From Cryobacterium sp. PH31-O1 (GTDB lineage: Bacteria > Actinomycetota > Actinomycetes > Actinomycetales > Microbacteriaceae), in the NCBI RefSeq assembly GCF_030063455.1, contig NZ_JASITB010000002.1:434001-498000 (forward strand): a stretch of DNA of 64,000 bases. Direction: 5' to 3'. This document shows, piece after piece, positions 15,311 through 23,986 of the stretch. Made by a program: the position numbers and the translations under genes. How positions within the stretch are numbered: the first letter of the stretch is position 1; the number at the start of each line of letters is the position of its first letter. The notes under the pieces were generated by a model. The model worked only from the letters and a program-made list of their open reading frames with translations, had not been told where the DNA came from and did not search any database.

Positions 15311-15622
15311 TTAGTCCTGTGTGCCGTCTTCGACGGCGGCGCCGTTGATGTCGTCGGTCGTGTCTTCGGTGTCGGACTCCGTGCCGGTTTCCGTGGCCGA
15401 CTCGGTGCCGGTGTCGTCCGCGGTTTCGCCGTCTGCGGTGCCGTCTTCGACCTCGTCCTGAACGTTGTCCGTATCGGTTGAGGTTGTCGGTTCGACACTC
15501 GAATTTGCCGAGTCTGGGGCGGCGGGAGTGGCTTGGGCTCCGGCGGTGAGGGTGATACCACCCACGAGAGCCAGGGCCAGAGCGACTGCTGCGCCGCTGG
15601 CAATTTTCATCTTCTTCTGCAT
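15311..15622 (-). CDS. Small exported acidic Thr/Asp-rich protein
   Basis: Protein of 103 aa. It has a signal peptide-like N-terminus (MQKKMKIASGAAVALALALV then an AQA cleavage-like site near residue 29), followed by about 70 residues of low-complexity acidic sequence rich in Thr, Asp, Glu and Gly (TESATETGTESDTEDTTDD). No domain is recognisable. ATG 15622 has AAAGG 9 nt upstream. It lies 104 bp downstream of the sensor kinase, possibly the last gene of the same operon. It could be a surface or cation-binding peptide. Confidence 0.6.
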   Translation of the reverse strand: MQKKMKIASGAAVALALALVGGITLTAGAQATPAAPDSANSSVEPTTSTDTDNVQDEVEDGTADGETADDTGTESATETGTESDTEDTTDDINGAAVEDGTQD

Positions 15623-15726
15623 TGCGTTCTGCCTTTCTAGATTGTGCTCCGCGATTGCGGGGCTATATTTACAAGCTAGAGACCCGCTCGTGAGATAAGC
15701 GTGAGAGCCCAAATACCGCTGTCGAA

Positions 15727-16674
15727 TCACGGCCGAAGTGGCAGATTCAGCGTGGCTGTCGTACCTAAACCGGGCTTTGAGGTGAGCGTGATTCGACCGT
15801 CATGTGCCTGAGTGATCTGGCGCACAAGACTGAGGCCGAGACCATGCCCGGGACGCGATCGAGCCTGGTCGGATCGCCAAAAACGGTCGAACGCGTGCTG
15901 CAAGTCGCCGTCGTCCATGCCGATGCCGGTGTCCTGCACGGTGATGCTGCAAGTGCCGTTCTGGATGTCGGTGCGCACGTTTACTACACCCGACGGCGGC
16001 GTGAATTTCAGTGCGTTGTCGACGATGTTGGCGACGGCTCGAGCGAGCAACGCCGGAGAGCCGAAGACGACCGTGGGTTGCCCTAGGTGGACGTGCAGCC
16101 GGGCGGCATCCTCTCGACTGCTGGAGCGGGCGTCGACATCGTGCCGGACGAGGTCGTTCAGGTCGACGAGTTCGTACGTTTTTTTCAGTTCGACTCCCGT
16201 TCCGCGCGACAACAGCAGGAGGTCGTTGGTGAGGCGGGTGAGCCCGTCGACGGCGTCGAGCGCGGTTTGCGTTGCCCGCTCATACTCGGCGGGGGTGCGG
16301 GTGGCGAGGAGGGCGAGTTCGAGTTCGCCCTGAATGATGCTCAACGGGCTGCGCATCTCGTGAGAGGCGCCGTCGACGAAGCGTTGCTGCAGCTCGTAGT
16401 TTCTCTGCAGCGGCGCCAGGGCGGTGCGGGCCATTAGATAGCTTGCGAGGGGGATCAGCACCAGCAAGACGGCATAGAGCACGAGCAGGCCGGTGCGTAG
16501 GTTTGCGAAGCCCTGCTCGGCAGCGTTCAGCGCGCCCGCGCCGTCGGATTCGGCGGCGTCGATGTCAAAAGTTCCAGTGACGAAGATGTAAATGCCGACC
16601 GCGAACGCGGCGAACAGCAGCAGCTGCACGACCGTGTAGGTGACGGTCAGTCGGACCAGCGCGCGGCGAAACAT
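15727..16674 (-). CDS. Sensor histidine kinase of an OmpR-type two-component system
   Basis: Protein of 315 aa, inner membrane. Two membrane helices (residues about 10-32 and 62-84) flank a short extracytoplasmic loop of about 30 residues. A HisKA domain follows with the phospho-acceptor box GASHEMRSPLSIIQGE, and an HATPase domain with N box NIVDNALKF, G1 DTGIGM, F box FDRFWRS and G2 GHGLGLSL. The short loop suggests sensing within or near the membrane. The ATG at 16674 overlaps the stop of the response regulator gene (TGATG), so the two are coupled. Confidence 0.9.
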   Translation of the reverse strand: MFRRALVRLTVTYTVVQLLLFAAFAVGIYIFVTGTFDIDAAESDGAGALNAAEQGFANLRTGLLVLYAVLLVLIPLASYLMARTALAPLQRNYELQQRFVDGASHEMRSPLSIIQGELELALLATRTPAEYERATQTALDAVDGLTRLTNDLLLLSRGTGVELKKTYELVDLNDLVRHDVDARSSSREDAARLHVHLGQPTVVFGSPALLARAVANIVDNALKFTPPSGVVNVRTDIQNGTCSITVQDTGIGMDDGDLQHAFDRFWRSDQARSRPGHGLGLSLVRQITQAHDGRITLTSKPGLGTTATLNLPLRP

Positions 16675-17354
16675 CAACGATCCGCGTTGATGAGGTATCC
16701 GGCGCCCCGGTGGGTCTCAATTATGTCGGTCTCGCCGGTCAGCGTGAGTTTGTGCCGCAGGTAGCGGATGTACGTTTGCACGACGTTGCTGAATCCCTCG
16801 TAGTTGCTGTCCCAGGCGTGGTCAATCAGTTCGGTGGCGCTGATGATGGTGCCGGCGTTGCTCATGAGGTATTCGAGCACGGCGAATTCCTTCGCCGTCA
16901 GCACAATGGTGCGTCCGGCCCGCGTCGCTGTTCGTGTGGCGGGGTCAAGGGAGACACCTTGAGCATGTAGGACGGGTGCGTGTGCGCGGGGCGAACGGCG
17001 AAGCAGCGCCCGCACGCGGGCCAGCAGCTCAACGAGGTGGAACGGTTTGACGATGTAGTCGTCGGCGCCGGCGTCGAGCCCTTCGACCTTGGTGCGCATC
17101 GAATCCAGCGCGGTCAGCATCAGCACGGGTACGTCGCTATTGATCAAGCGGATGCGTCGGCACACGTCCATCCCTCCACCCGGCAGTCCCGGAAGCATGA
17201 GGTCCAGTACGACCAGATCGTAGGTATCGATTTCAAAGGCCTGGACGCCGGCGGGCGCGGTGTGGGCAACGTCGACGGCGTAGCCGGATTCGGTGAGGGT
17301 CCGACGGATGACGTCCGCGATGCGGACGTCATCCTCGACGACGAGTATCTTCAC
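16674..17354 (-). CDS. OmpR/PhoB-family response regulator
   Basis: Protein of 226 aa. The receiver domain has the acidic pair at residues 8-9 (VVEDD), phospho-acceptor Asp in VVLDLMLPGLP (about residue 51) and conserved Lys in VKPF. The C-terminal winged-helix DNA-binding domain includes LTAKEFAVLEYLM and VVQTYIRYLRHKL, ending RGAGYLIN. It acts with the kinase encoded immediately downstream and probably controls the ABC exporter operon upstream (17400-20557), from which it is separated by only 45 bp. Confidence 0.92.
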   Translation of the reverse strand: MKILVVEDDVRIADVIRRTLTESGYAVDVAHTAPAGVQAFEIDTYDLVVLDLMLPGLPGGGMDVCRRIRLINSDVPVLMLTALDSMRTKVEGLDAGADDYIVKPFHLVELLARVRALLRRSPRAHAPVLHAQGVSLDPATRTATRAGRTIVLTAKEFAVLEYLMSNAGTIISATELIDHAWDSNYEGFSNVVQTYIRYLRHKLTLTGETDIIETHRGAGYLINADR

Positions 17355-17399
17355 GCGCCGCCCGACCAGAGATCGTTAGCTGGATCGTTGGCCGGGTGG

Positions 17400-17963
17400 T
17401 TAGTCGGCTTGTTCACCGGTTCCTGCTCCCTTGGTTGCGGTGCCGTTGGCGATCTGTACCCCGTCGGCGCTGACCTGGATGGTGAAGTCAACTTGGTTGG
17501 TGGAACTGCGGTAGAGGCTGAACGTGTTTTCCGGAAAGTGTCCGGCGCCGGTTTCGTTGTCGAAGGACAGCGTCGTTTCCGTGTTCGGTGCCAGGGTCAC
17601 TCCGTCCAGGGGAAGGTAGTAGGCCTCGCTGGCTCCGGTGGTGACATCCGTCATCACATAGTAGGTTTCCAGATTAGTCAACGGGTTGCTGGTGGTGTTC
17701 CCGACGGTGATCTGGAGCCGGTCGGTGATCGCTGTGCCGGAGCCGTCAACGTTGTCTTCGGCGAGGGCGGACACAACCGTCAGCCCCGGGGTGGTGCTGG
17801 TGTTGGTGATCGGATTTGATGTCACGGGCAGGACTGTTCCGGCTGCGGCGTTGGAGGAGGGAGTCGCGGGGGTGGCGGGTGCGTTCAGCTGGGACAGGGC
17901 GATTCCCCCAGCGGCGACGAGGGCCACGAGAGCGACGGGGATGATGATGAATTTCAATTTCAT
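17400..17963 (-). CDS. Exported single-helix protein linked to the ABC exporter
   Basis: Protein of 187 aa with an N-terminal hydrophobic helix (FIIIPVALVALVAAGGIAL), an Ala/Pro/Thr linker and a beta-rich domain. The domain resembles immunoglobulin-like modules that bind or present substrate outside the cell (TDRLQITVGNTTSNPLTNLE, TTLSFDNETGAGHFPENTF). No lipobox Cys is present, so it is either anchored by its N-terminal helix or released. ATG 17963 overlaps the stop of the second permease gene (ATGA), so it belongs to the exporter operon. I do not recognise a named family. Confidence 0.65.
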   Translation of the reverse strand: MKLKFIIIPVALVALVAAGGIALSQLNAPATPATPSSNAAAGTVLPVTSNPITNTSTTPGLTVVSALAEDNVDGSGTAITDRLQITVGNTTSNPLTNLETYYVMTDVTTGASEAYYLPLDGVTLAPNTETTLSFDNETGAGHFPENTFSLYRSSTNQVDFTIQVSADGVQIANGTATKGAGTGEQAD

Positions 17964-18931
17964 GATTGCTTCCTTTGCAGAGTGCGCCTCGTCGTTGCAA
18001 GGGCGGCGAAGACCACGGCGGCAAGGGTTGCCGCGGTGAGGGTGATGGCGTAGGGCAGCATTGCCGCCCACATCAGGCTGAGGGGTTGTTGGTTGTACTG
18101 GTCTTTGATGCCCAGGAAGGCGAAGGTGAGGCGTTCGAAGTGTTTGGTCACCGACGACGCCTCGAGGCCATTGCGAATACCGTCGAACGCGGAGAACTGG
18201 GCCAGAACAGCCAGTTCATCGGGCTTCTGGATCTGCAAGGTGGCGAACAGTCCGCCCGGAACCTGATTGTCCGGGTCCATGGTGTCGCCGATCTGGGGAA
18301 TGATCAGCACGAACGCGAGCCAGATCACCAGCGCCACGATTAATCCGGTACTCAACCGGGTGGACAATGCGGTCAGGCCCACGGCCAATGCCGTCCAGAA
18401 CACCAGGTAGAGCCAGGCGAAGCCGCCGGCGATGAGGAGTCGGGCCACGTCGATGCCCTGGATCGGCGCATGACCAATCGTGACCACCGCGACGAGTGAG
18501 ACCGCGGTGAGGGCGGCGACGACACCGAGCCACACGATCGACAGGCCGAGCACTTTGCCGCCAGCGAACGCGAACCGACCGACCGGGCGGCTCAGAAACA
18601 GGTGCAGCGTTCCGCGGTGTTTCTCCTTGGCGATGGTGCCATAGCCCAGGACGATGGCGAATAGGGCGCCGAGAATTTCGAGGTACTCGACTCCGCCGCG
18701 CAGCAGCTTCAACGGGAAGAGCTGCGGGGCGGCCGCCGCGACCGTGCTGCCACTGGTGGCCAGATTGGCGACATACAGGTTGTAGGCATCCAGCTGGTTG
18801 CGGAAATCGGCCGACGCGGCCGCGACGGAAATCAGCGTGGCGACGGCCAGGAACCCGATCAGGATCGCGAACAGGCGACCACGTCGGAGGTCCAGCAGTT
18901 CCTTCTCGGCGACAATCCAGGTGCTATTCAT
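17960..18931 (-). CDS. ABC-2 type permease (NosY-like), second subunit
   Basis: Protein of 323 aa with six predicted membrane helices: one near residue 20, a long loop with the amphipathic segment PLKLLRGGVEYLEILGALFA, then five more. The motif AKEKHRGTLHLFLSRPVGR after the second helix is typical of NosY/ABC-2 permeases with the E.GT..LL..P signature. It pairs with the homologous permease upstream and the ATPase encoded at 19823-20557. Overlaps of 4 to 8 nt on both sides show a tight operon. Confidence 0.85.
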   Translation of the reverse strand: MNSTWIVAEKELLDLRRGRLFAILIGFLAVATLISVAAASADFRNQLDAYNLYVANLATSGSTVAAAAPQLFPLKLLRGGVEYLEILGALFAIVLGYGTIAKEKHRGTLHLFLSRPVGRFAFAGGKVLGLSIVWLGVVAALTAVSLVAVVTIGHAPIQGIDVARLLIAGGFAWLYLVFWTALAVGLTALSTRLSTGLIVALVIWLAFVLIIPQIGDTMDPDNQVPGGLFATLQIQKPDELAVLAQFSAFDGIRNGLEASSVTKHFERLTFAFLGIKDQYNQQPLSLMWAAMLPYAITLTAATLAAVVFAALATTRRTLQRKQS

Positions 18932-19826
18932 TCAGACCACTCCTCAGTGTGCGGCGTGGTGTGACGACCACAATCCAGGTCATTGCGATGAGAACGGCCA
19001 CCAGCAGCAGAATGCTGAGCCAGGGGCTGCCGGTAACGCTGTCATCGCGCAGCACGATGCTCGCGGCTCGTTTGAACTGCTCGGTAATTGTGAACGGGCC
19101 CGTGACCGCACCGATGAGGTCGAAGGAACCCCTGCCGGGCGATGCCAGAGCGGGAACGGGATTCAACAAAGCCACCGGACGTGCTGCTGTGCCGATTTGT
19201 GGGAGCACGAACGCGATAGCACTCCAGATCACGAACGGCACGAGCAACGCCGTCGTCTCTTTGCGGCTGTAGAGCCCGGTGAGCATGCCGAGCAGCGCGA
19301 AAATCATCATCAGCGCCCACGACAGGGCGGCGAATCCGATCAGCCGCACCGAGGGGTCGAGGCCGAGCGGCGCACCCATGATGATGCTGATGGAGGCCCC
19401 GCTGATGACGGTGCTGGCAGCCAGAACGGCCGCGATCACAGCGCCCAGACCTAGAAACTGCCCGATCAGCCGCTGCACGGTGTTGACCGGCCGGCTCAGA
19501 ACCAGATCGGCCGTGGCCGACTTGCGATCACGCAGGGTGGCCTGCACGCCGAGGATAATCGCCATGAGAGCGCCGATCAGCACGACATAGATCACCGAGT
19601 TGCGTGAGTAATACAACGCAGACACCGCAGCAAAGGGATTCGGTGCCGTGGTGAGTCCATCGGCGAGGATCTTCTCATACACCCGCGTGACGGTCGTGTT
19701 GGTGATCCAGCCGATGAGTGAGGACAGCGACACCATCCCCAAGAAGACCACCAGCAGCAGCAGCGCGACCCGGGCACGGAGGGTGCAGAGGATTTCGTGC
19801 CGAGCGCTGGTGAGGATCGTGTTCAT
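18924..19826 (-). CDS. ABC-2 type permease (NosY-like), first subunit
   Basis: Protein of 300 aa with six membrane helices and the LRDRKSATADLVLSRPVN segment after helix 2, matching its neighbour's NosY-like signature. The two permeases share an ABC transporter with the single ATPase gene, from which this gene is separated by an overlap of 4 bp. Substrate is unknown; NosFY-type transporters export peptides, sulfur species or drugs. The C-terminal helix ends in a basic tail (TPRRTLRSGLNE). Confidence 0.85.
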   Translation of the reverse strand: MNTILTSARHEILCTLRARVALLLLVVFLGMVSLSSLIGWITNTTVTRVYEKILADGLTTAPNPFAAVSALYYSRNSVIYVVLIGALMAIILGVQATLRDRKSATADLVLSRPVNTVQRLIGQFLGLGAVIAAVLAASTVISGASISIIMGAPLGLDPSVRLIGFAALSWALMMIFALLGMLTGLYSRKETTALLVPFVIWSAIAFVLPQIGTAARPVALLNPVPALASPGRGSFDLIGAVTGPFTITEQFKRAASIVLRDDSVTGSPWLSILLLVAVLIAMTWIVVVTPRRTLRSGLNE

Positions 19827-20557
19827 ACGGCGGCCGAATCGAGCTGAAAGTAGATATCTTCCAGGGATTCGTCGGCGGGGAACGCGGCGAGCGTGTTGCT
19901 CATCGAGTCGTGATGCACCAGGCGCCCATGGTTGAGGATGCCAATGCTCGTGCAGGTCTTCGTGACCTCGGACAATAAGTGCGTGTTCATGAAAATCGTC
20001 ATGCCGAATTCGTGGTTCAGGCGCACGATTGTTTCCCGCAGGGTGCGTACGCCTTCCGGGTCCAGCCCTGACGTCGGTTCGTCCAGAAACAACACGGCCG
20101 GCGCGTGCAGCACGGCTTGGGCGATGCCCACGCGCTGGCGCATTCCCTTGCTGAAGGTCCCCACGCGCTGATTGTCATGACCGGTGAAATCCAGAAAGGT
20201 CAAAACGTCGCGAATTCGAGCGTCCGGACGGCGCAGCCCCGACAACCGGGCGAAGAACCGCAGATTCTCCAGCAAGGTCAGGTTGTCGTAGAACTGCACG
20301 TTCTCGGGCAGGTAGCCGATGGACTGGCGCACGCCGGCGGCATCCGTTTTCACGCTGTGACCGTTGATCATCGCGTCGCCGGCCGTGGGTTCGAGCAGGG
20401 TGGTGAGCAGGTTCACGGTCGTGGTCTTCCCCGCCCCATTGTGGCCGAGGAGCCCGAAGACCTCCCCCTGCGGCACATCAAGGGTGAGATCTGAGAGGGC
20501 CTGATGCGCGCCAAAGCTGCGCGTCAAGGCTGCGGTTGAGATAGCGGATGTTGTCAT
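19823..20557 (-). CDS. ABC transporter ATP-binding protein (NosF/CcmA-like)
   Basis: Protein of 244 aa, a single nucleotide-binding domain: Walker A GHNGAGKTT (about residue 37), Q-loop IGYLPENVQFY, signature FSKGMRQRVGIAQAV, Walker B VLFLDEPTSGLD and switch His in NTHLLSE. The FSKGMRQR signature is that of the CcmA/NosF drug/peptide export class. It starts an operon of seven closely spaced genes running left to 15311, which joins exporter, exported protein and two-component system. Confidence 0.92.
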   Translation of the reverse strand: MTTSAISTAALTRSFGAHQALSDLTLDVPQGEVFGLLGHNGAGKTTTVNLLTTLLEPTAGDAMINGHSVKTDAAGVRQSIGYLPENVQFYDNLTLLENLRFFARLSGLRRPDARIRDVLTFLDFTGHDNQRVGTFSKGMRQRVGIAQAVLHAPAVLFLDEPTSGLDPEGVRTLRETIVRLNHEFGMTIFMNTHLLSEVTKTCTSIGILNHGRLVHHDSMSNTLAAFPADESLEDIYFQLDSAAV

Positions 20558-20642
20558 AAGCCCGAGGTTATTGACCGCAGCGTGAGACCACGGTGAGAGA
20601 CACTAAGCCCGTCATCCGGCTACTGTGCACGGCCGAATCGAA

Positions 20643-21305
20643 CTACACGTGCGCGTGCTGGCGACGAGCAAAAATGGCCCGGATGACGATGGGCACCACG
20701 GACAGTACGACGATGCCGATCAGCACGAGATCGATGTAGCGTGCGGCGAAGTCGGCGACCCCCGGAATATGGGCCAGCCCGAAGCCCAGGAGCACAACCG
20801 CGATCGTCCAAAGCACGGCACCGACGAGGTTGAACAGGGTGAACACCCGCCTCTCCATCTTGCCGACGCCGGCCGCGACGGGAGCAAAAGTGCGCACGAC
20901 CGGAACGAACCGGGCGATGGTAACGGCCGCCGGTCCGAACCGATCGAAGAACCCCTGCGTTCGGGTGACGCTCGAGCGGCTGAACAGGCCGGAGTCGCGC
21001 CGGTCGAAAATACCTCGGCCCGTCGTGCGCCCGACAATGTACCCGAGTTGATCGCCCAGCGCGGCCGAGATGGCGATGGCAGGGATGACGATCCAGAGCG
21101 GTTGGCTGATCACTCCGCTGAGGGTAAGCACGCCGGTGAAGAACAGCAGGGTATCGCCGGGCAGGAAGAACCCGACGAGCAGCCCCGTCTCCACGAACAC
21201 GATTGCGCAGACGACGACGAGGCCCCAGACGCCGGCACCGGCGATCACGGCCTGCGGATCCAGAAAACCAGAAGCATGGACTGCGATGACGGACATAGTG
21301 TTCAT
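20643..21305 (-). CDS. DedA-family membrane protein
   Basis: Protein of 220 aa. The DedA/SNARE-associated (VTT) domain is shown by ETGLLVGFFLPGDTLLFFTG near residue 50 and by the arginine motif RFVPVVRTFAPVAAGVGKM near residue 140, with the G.Q.GY..GR..G segment ALGDQLGYIVGRTTGRG before it. DedA proteins are thought to move polyprenyl-phosphate or phospholipid carriers across the membrane. The gene follows the COG4705-like protein by about 60 bp on the same strand. Confidence 0.88.
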   Translation of the reverse strand: MNTMSVIAVHASGFLDPQAVIAGAGVWGLVVVCAIVFVETGLLVGFFLPGDTLLFFTGVLTLSGVISQPLWIVIPAIAISAALGDQLGYIVGRTTGRGIFDRRDSGLFSRSSVTRTQGFFDRFGPAAVTIARFVPVVRTFAPVAAGVGKMERRVFTLFNLVGAVLWTIAVVLLGFGLAHIPGVADFAARYIDLVLIGIVVLSVVPIVIRAIFARRQHAHV

Positions 21306-21368
21306 GCTGCGCGGGCTTTCTCTGAGTTTTCTGAAGACGAGCCGGGCATCCGCTGCGGCAGACGCCGT

Positions 21369-22172
21369 TTAGACGGTGGCCGTCAGTTGGGCGTTCGTGG
21401 TGCGGGCGCGGCGGGTGAGCACGACTACCAGGATGAGGATCACGGTCAAGAACAGCACGCTGGTTCCCGTTGTTCCGAGCCCCAGGCCACCGTCGGCGAT
21501 GGGCTGGGAGAGCAGATCGCCGGTGGATGCGCCCAGCGGTCGGGTCAGGATGTAGGCGATCCAGAACGCGAGCACAGCGTTGAGGTTGAAGACGAAGTAC
21601 GCCACCGCGATCAGCGCGATGGCAGCGGCGAAGACGAGCAGCGCGACGAGGAAACCGAGGTTGAGTCCTTCGGCGACGAGGTCGCCTGCCGCAGTGCCGA
21701 GCGCGAACGTGAACAACACGGCCAGCCAGTAGAACGTCTCTCGCCGGGTCGTGAAGATGGAGTGGATGGACAGGGTCTTCTCCGAGATCGCCCAGACCGT
21801 GAAGGTCGCAGCCAGTGCGATAGCGAAGGCTACTGTCGTCACCCACAGGGGCACGCCGAGGCTGTCGGTGAGGTTATCGGTGATGAGAGTGCCCACCACG
21901 CTGATGAGCACCACGGCCAGCCAGTACACAGCTGGGGTGTATTTGCGCAGCTTGAATTGCACAATCAGCGCGGCCACCAGCAGTACGGCCATGATGACCG
22001 ACGTGATCGTCAGGCCCAGACCGAGGTCCACGTTGAGAAAGTCCGCGGTGGTCTCCCCCACGGTCGTCGCGAGCACCTTGATCACCCAGAAGATGAGGGT
22101 CACCTCGGGCACCTTGGTCAGGACCCGCCGGATGGGCGAAACAGTCGTGGAAAGCATTGAGGTCGTAGACAA
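21369..22172 (-). CDS. COG4705-like polytopic membrane protein
   Basis: Protein of 267 aa with about eight hydrophobic helices in two similar halves (VPEVTLIFWVIKVLATTVGETTADF and RRETFYWLAVLFTFALGTAAGDLVAEG). The pattern T..GE..AD/T.AGD..AEG recurs in uncharacterised membrane proteins of COG4705. The best start is a TTG at 22172, because AGGAGG lies 5 nt upstream; an ATG exists at 22157. Function is unknown. It lies upstream of DedA and 130 bp downstream of a sensor kinase gene, suggesting that it is a target of that two-component system. Confidence 0.7.
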   Translation of the reverse strand: MSTTSMLSTTVSPIRRVLTKVPEVTLIFWVIKVLATTVGETTADFLNVDLGLGLTITSVIMAVLLVAALIVQFKLRKYTPAVYWLAVVLISVVGTLITDNLTDSLGVPLWVTTVAFAIALAATFTVWAISEKTLSIHSIFTTRRETFYWLAVLFTFALGTAAGDLVAEGLNLGFLVALLVFAAAIALIAVAYFVFNLNAVLAFWIAYILTRPLGASTGDLLSQPIADGGLGLGTTGTSVLFLTVILILVVVLTRRARTTNAQLTATV

Positions 22173-22304
22173 GTGTTCCTCCTGGGATGGGGTTAGTAGC
22201 ACTAGCGAACACTGCGGCGTCTAAGACTTCTCACAGAACCGAACCATCACCGAAATCGACAAGTTTTTTTCCCGGTGAGCGGTGACCTGCTCGACGGCGA
22301 AGGA

Positions 22305-23315
22305 TCAAAATTCGGCTGGCCTGGCCCGCGGGAGGGTGAGGCTGATCGCTGTGCCTGCGGCGGAGCTGTCGACAACGTGCACGGCCCCGCCGTAGCGCAC
22401 CGCAATCTCTCGCACTAGGTACAGTCCGATACCGAACCCGGTTCGGGCCTCTCCGCCGCCGTTCACGGCCGCGCCGGAGTGCGCGAACCGATCGAAGATG
22501 CGGGCCGGGTCGATGCCTTGGATTCCGGGGCCGCGATCGCGCACGGTGACCGCCACCGCTTTCTTGGTCACGGCCACGCCCACCGTGATGATCGAGCCGC
22601 TGGGGGCGAAGCGCACCGCGTTATCCAGCAGGGCGACCACGCATCGGGTGATGCTGGAGGCGGGCACGCTCACCGGCGCGGGGTGCGGTGCATCCAGTTC
22701 GATGGTGATGTGTTTGTCGACGGCGATGAGTGCCATCGATTGCACGGAGGCGTCAACGGCACCGACCAGATCGACGACGACCGTGTCGTGCACGGCCACG
22801 CCGCCGAATTCGGCCGATTCGAGCAGATCGTTCACGATGTGGATGAGGTCCTTCGCATCGCTACGGAGCTCCGCGACGACCACAGACGACGGGTCCTCGG
22901 CGAGGAGGGTGCGTTGCAATATCTGCAAGCGGGCATCGAGCACCGCAAGTGGGGTGCGGAGTTCATGGCTGGCGTCGGCGACAAACGCCCGTTGGATGCG
23001 CAACACGTCGCCGAGGGGTTGCACGGCCCGGCGGGTGACCAACCAGCTCAACACCCCGGCCAGAACGATCAATCCCACACCCAACACGGCGGCAGCGCGC
23101 AGCAGCTTGACAGCGCTGACCTGCAGGTTCTCGGTGTCCGGCACCGGTTCGAACAGCTCACCGGGCGAGATCTCGGAGAGGATATAGACGAAAACGGCCA
23201 CGATGACCACCGCCACGACCGCAGCGCATGCGATCGCGATTCGGGTACCGACCAGACGCGAGGCCCGACGGATTGCGAGGGTATCGCTGTCAACGATGCG
23301 ATTGCTGCGGGTCAC
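22305..23315 (-). CDS. Sensor histidine kinase (second two-component system)
   Basis: Protein of 336 aa with an N-terminal membrane helix (residues 25-50), a loop of about 25 residues, and a second helix (AAAVLGVGLIVLAGVLSWLV). The HisKA box is FVADASHELRTPLAVLDAR, and the ATPase domain has N box VVALLDNAVRF, G1 RDRGPGI and G2 TGFGIGLYL. GTG 23315 overlaps the response regulator stop (GTGA). The gene is expected to control the membrane-protein genes downstream (COG4705-like, DedA). Confidence 0.9.
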   Translation of the reverse strand: MTRSNRIVDSDTLAIRRASRLVGTRIAIACAAVVAVVIVAVFVYILSEISPGELFEPVPDTENLQVSAVKLLRAAAVLGVGLIVLAGVLSWLVTRRAVQPLGDVLRIQRAFVADASHELRTPLAVLDARLQILQRTLLAEDPSSVVVAELRSDAKDLIHIVNDLLESAEFGGVAVHDTVVVDLVGAVDASVQSMALIAVDKHITIELDAPHPAPVSVPASSITRCVVALLDNAVRFAPSGSIITVGVAVTKKAVAVTVRDRGPGIQGIDPARIFDRFAHSGAAVNGGGEARTGFGIGLYLVREIAVRYGGAVHVVDSSAAGTAISLTLPRARPAEF

Positions 23316-23986
23316 GGTTGCCCCAGGCGGTAACCCTCACCACGCACGGTCAGCACAATATCCGTGTCGGTCTTGCGCCGAAGATAGTGCACGTAAGTAT
23401 CCACCGTTCCGGCGGTGTCCGCGACGCTGAAGACGGTCTGCAAAATCTGCTGGCGGGAGAACGTGCGTTGCGGGGCATCCGCTAACAGTTTGAGCAGTTC
23501 GTTCTCTTTCACCGTCAGCAAAATACGCCCATCGTAGGGGGAATAGATCGTGCGACTGTCAGGGTAGTACTCCCACCCGCCCACCAGCACGGTGCGGCCC
23601 TCCCCGGTGAACACCCGGCGGATGGCGCGGAGCCGGGCGAAGAGCTCGTCGAATTCGAACGGTTTGACCAGGTAGTCGTTAGCGCCGATGTCGAGCCCAG
23701 CCACTTTGTCCCCCGTCGTTCCCAACGCGGTGAGCAGCAGGATGGGGGTGGTTACGAGTTTGCGGCGGAGCGCTTCAACGACTCCGAGTCCGTCCAGTGT
23801 GGGCAGGCGCCGGTCGATGACCATCACCTCGAACTCGCCGGCGAGGCCAGCGGCCAGGCCGCCCCCGCCGTCGGCGACCAGGGTGACATCGTAGGATTCT
23901 GCGAGCACGTCCCGGATCATCGGGCCGAGCTTGGAATCGTCCTCGATCAGCAGCAGTCGGGGGCGATGGGTGTTGTCAGCGGGCAT
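23312..23986 (-). CDS. OmpR-family response regulator (second two-component system)
   Basis: Protein of 224 aa. Receiver with IEDDSKLG at the N-terminus, phospho-acceptor in VMVIDRRLPTLDG, and VKPF. The effector winged helix contains LTVKENELLKLLADAP and VDTYVHYLRRKTD, ending RGEGYRLGQ. In the receiver the residue after the acceptor Asp is Arg, where most family members have Leu or Val. Start ATG 23986 overlaps the end of the PAP2 remnant frame, so the ancestral gene was probably coupled to it. Confidence 0.9.
   Translation of the reverse strand: MPADNTHRPRLLLIEDDSKLGPMIRDVLAESYDVTLVADGGGGLAAGLAGEFEVMVIDRRLPTLDGLGVVEALRRKLVTTPILLLTALGTTGDKVAGLDIGANDYLVKPFEFDELFARLRAIRRVFTGEGRTVLVGGWEYYPDSRTIYSPYDGRILLTVKENELLKLLADAPQRTFSRQQILQTVFSVADTAGTVDTYVHYLRRKTDTDIVLTVRGEGYRLGQP

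Noticed and set aside
20625..22160. 511-codon rightward open frame across DedA and the COG4705-like gene
   Set aside because: It spans two good leftward genes and is composed of Asp/Arg/Gly/His-rich antisense sequence.
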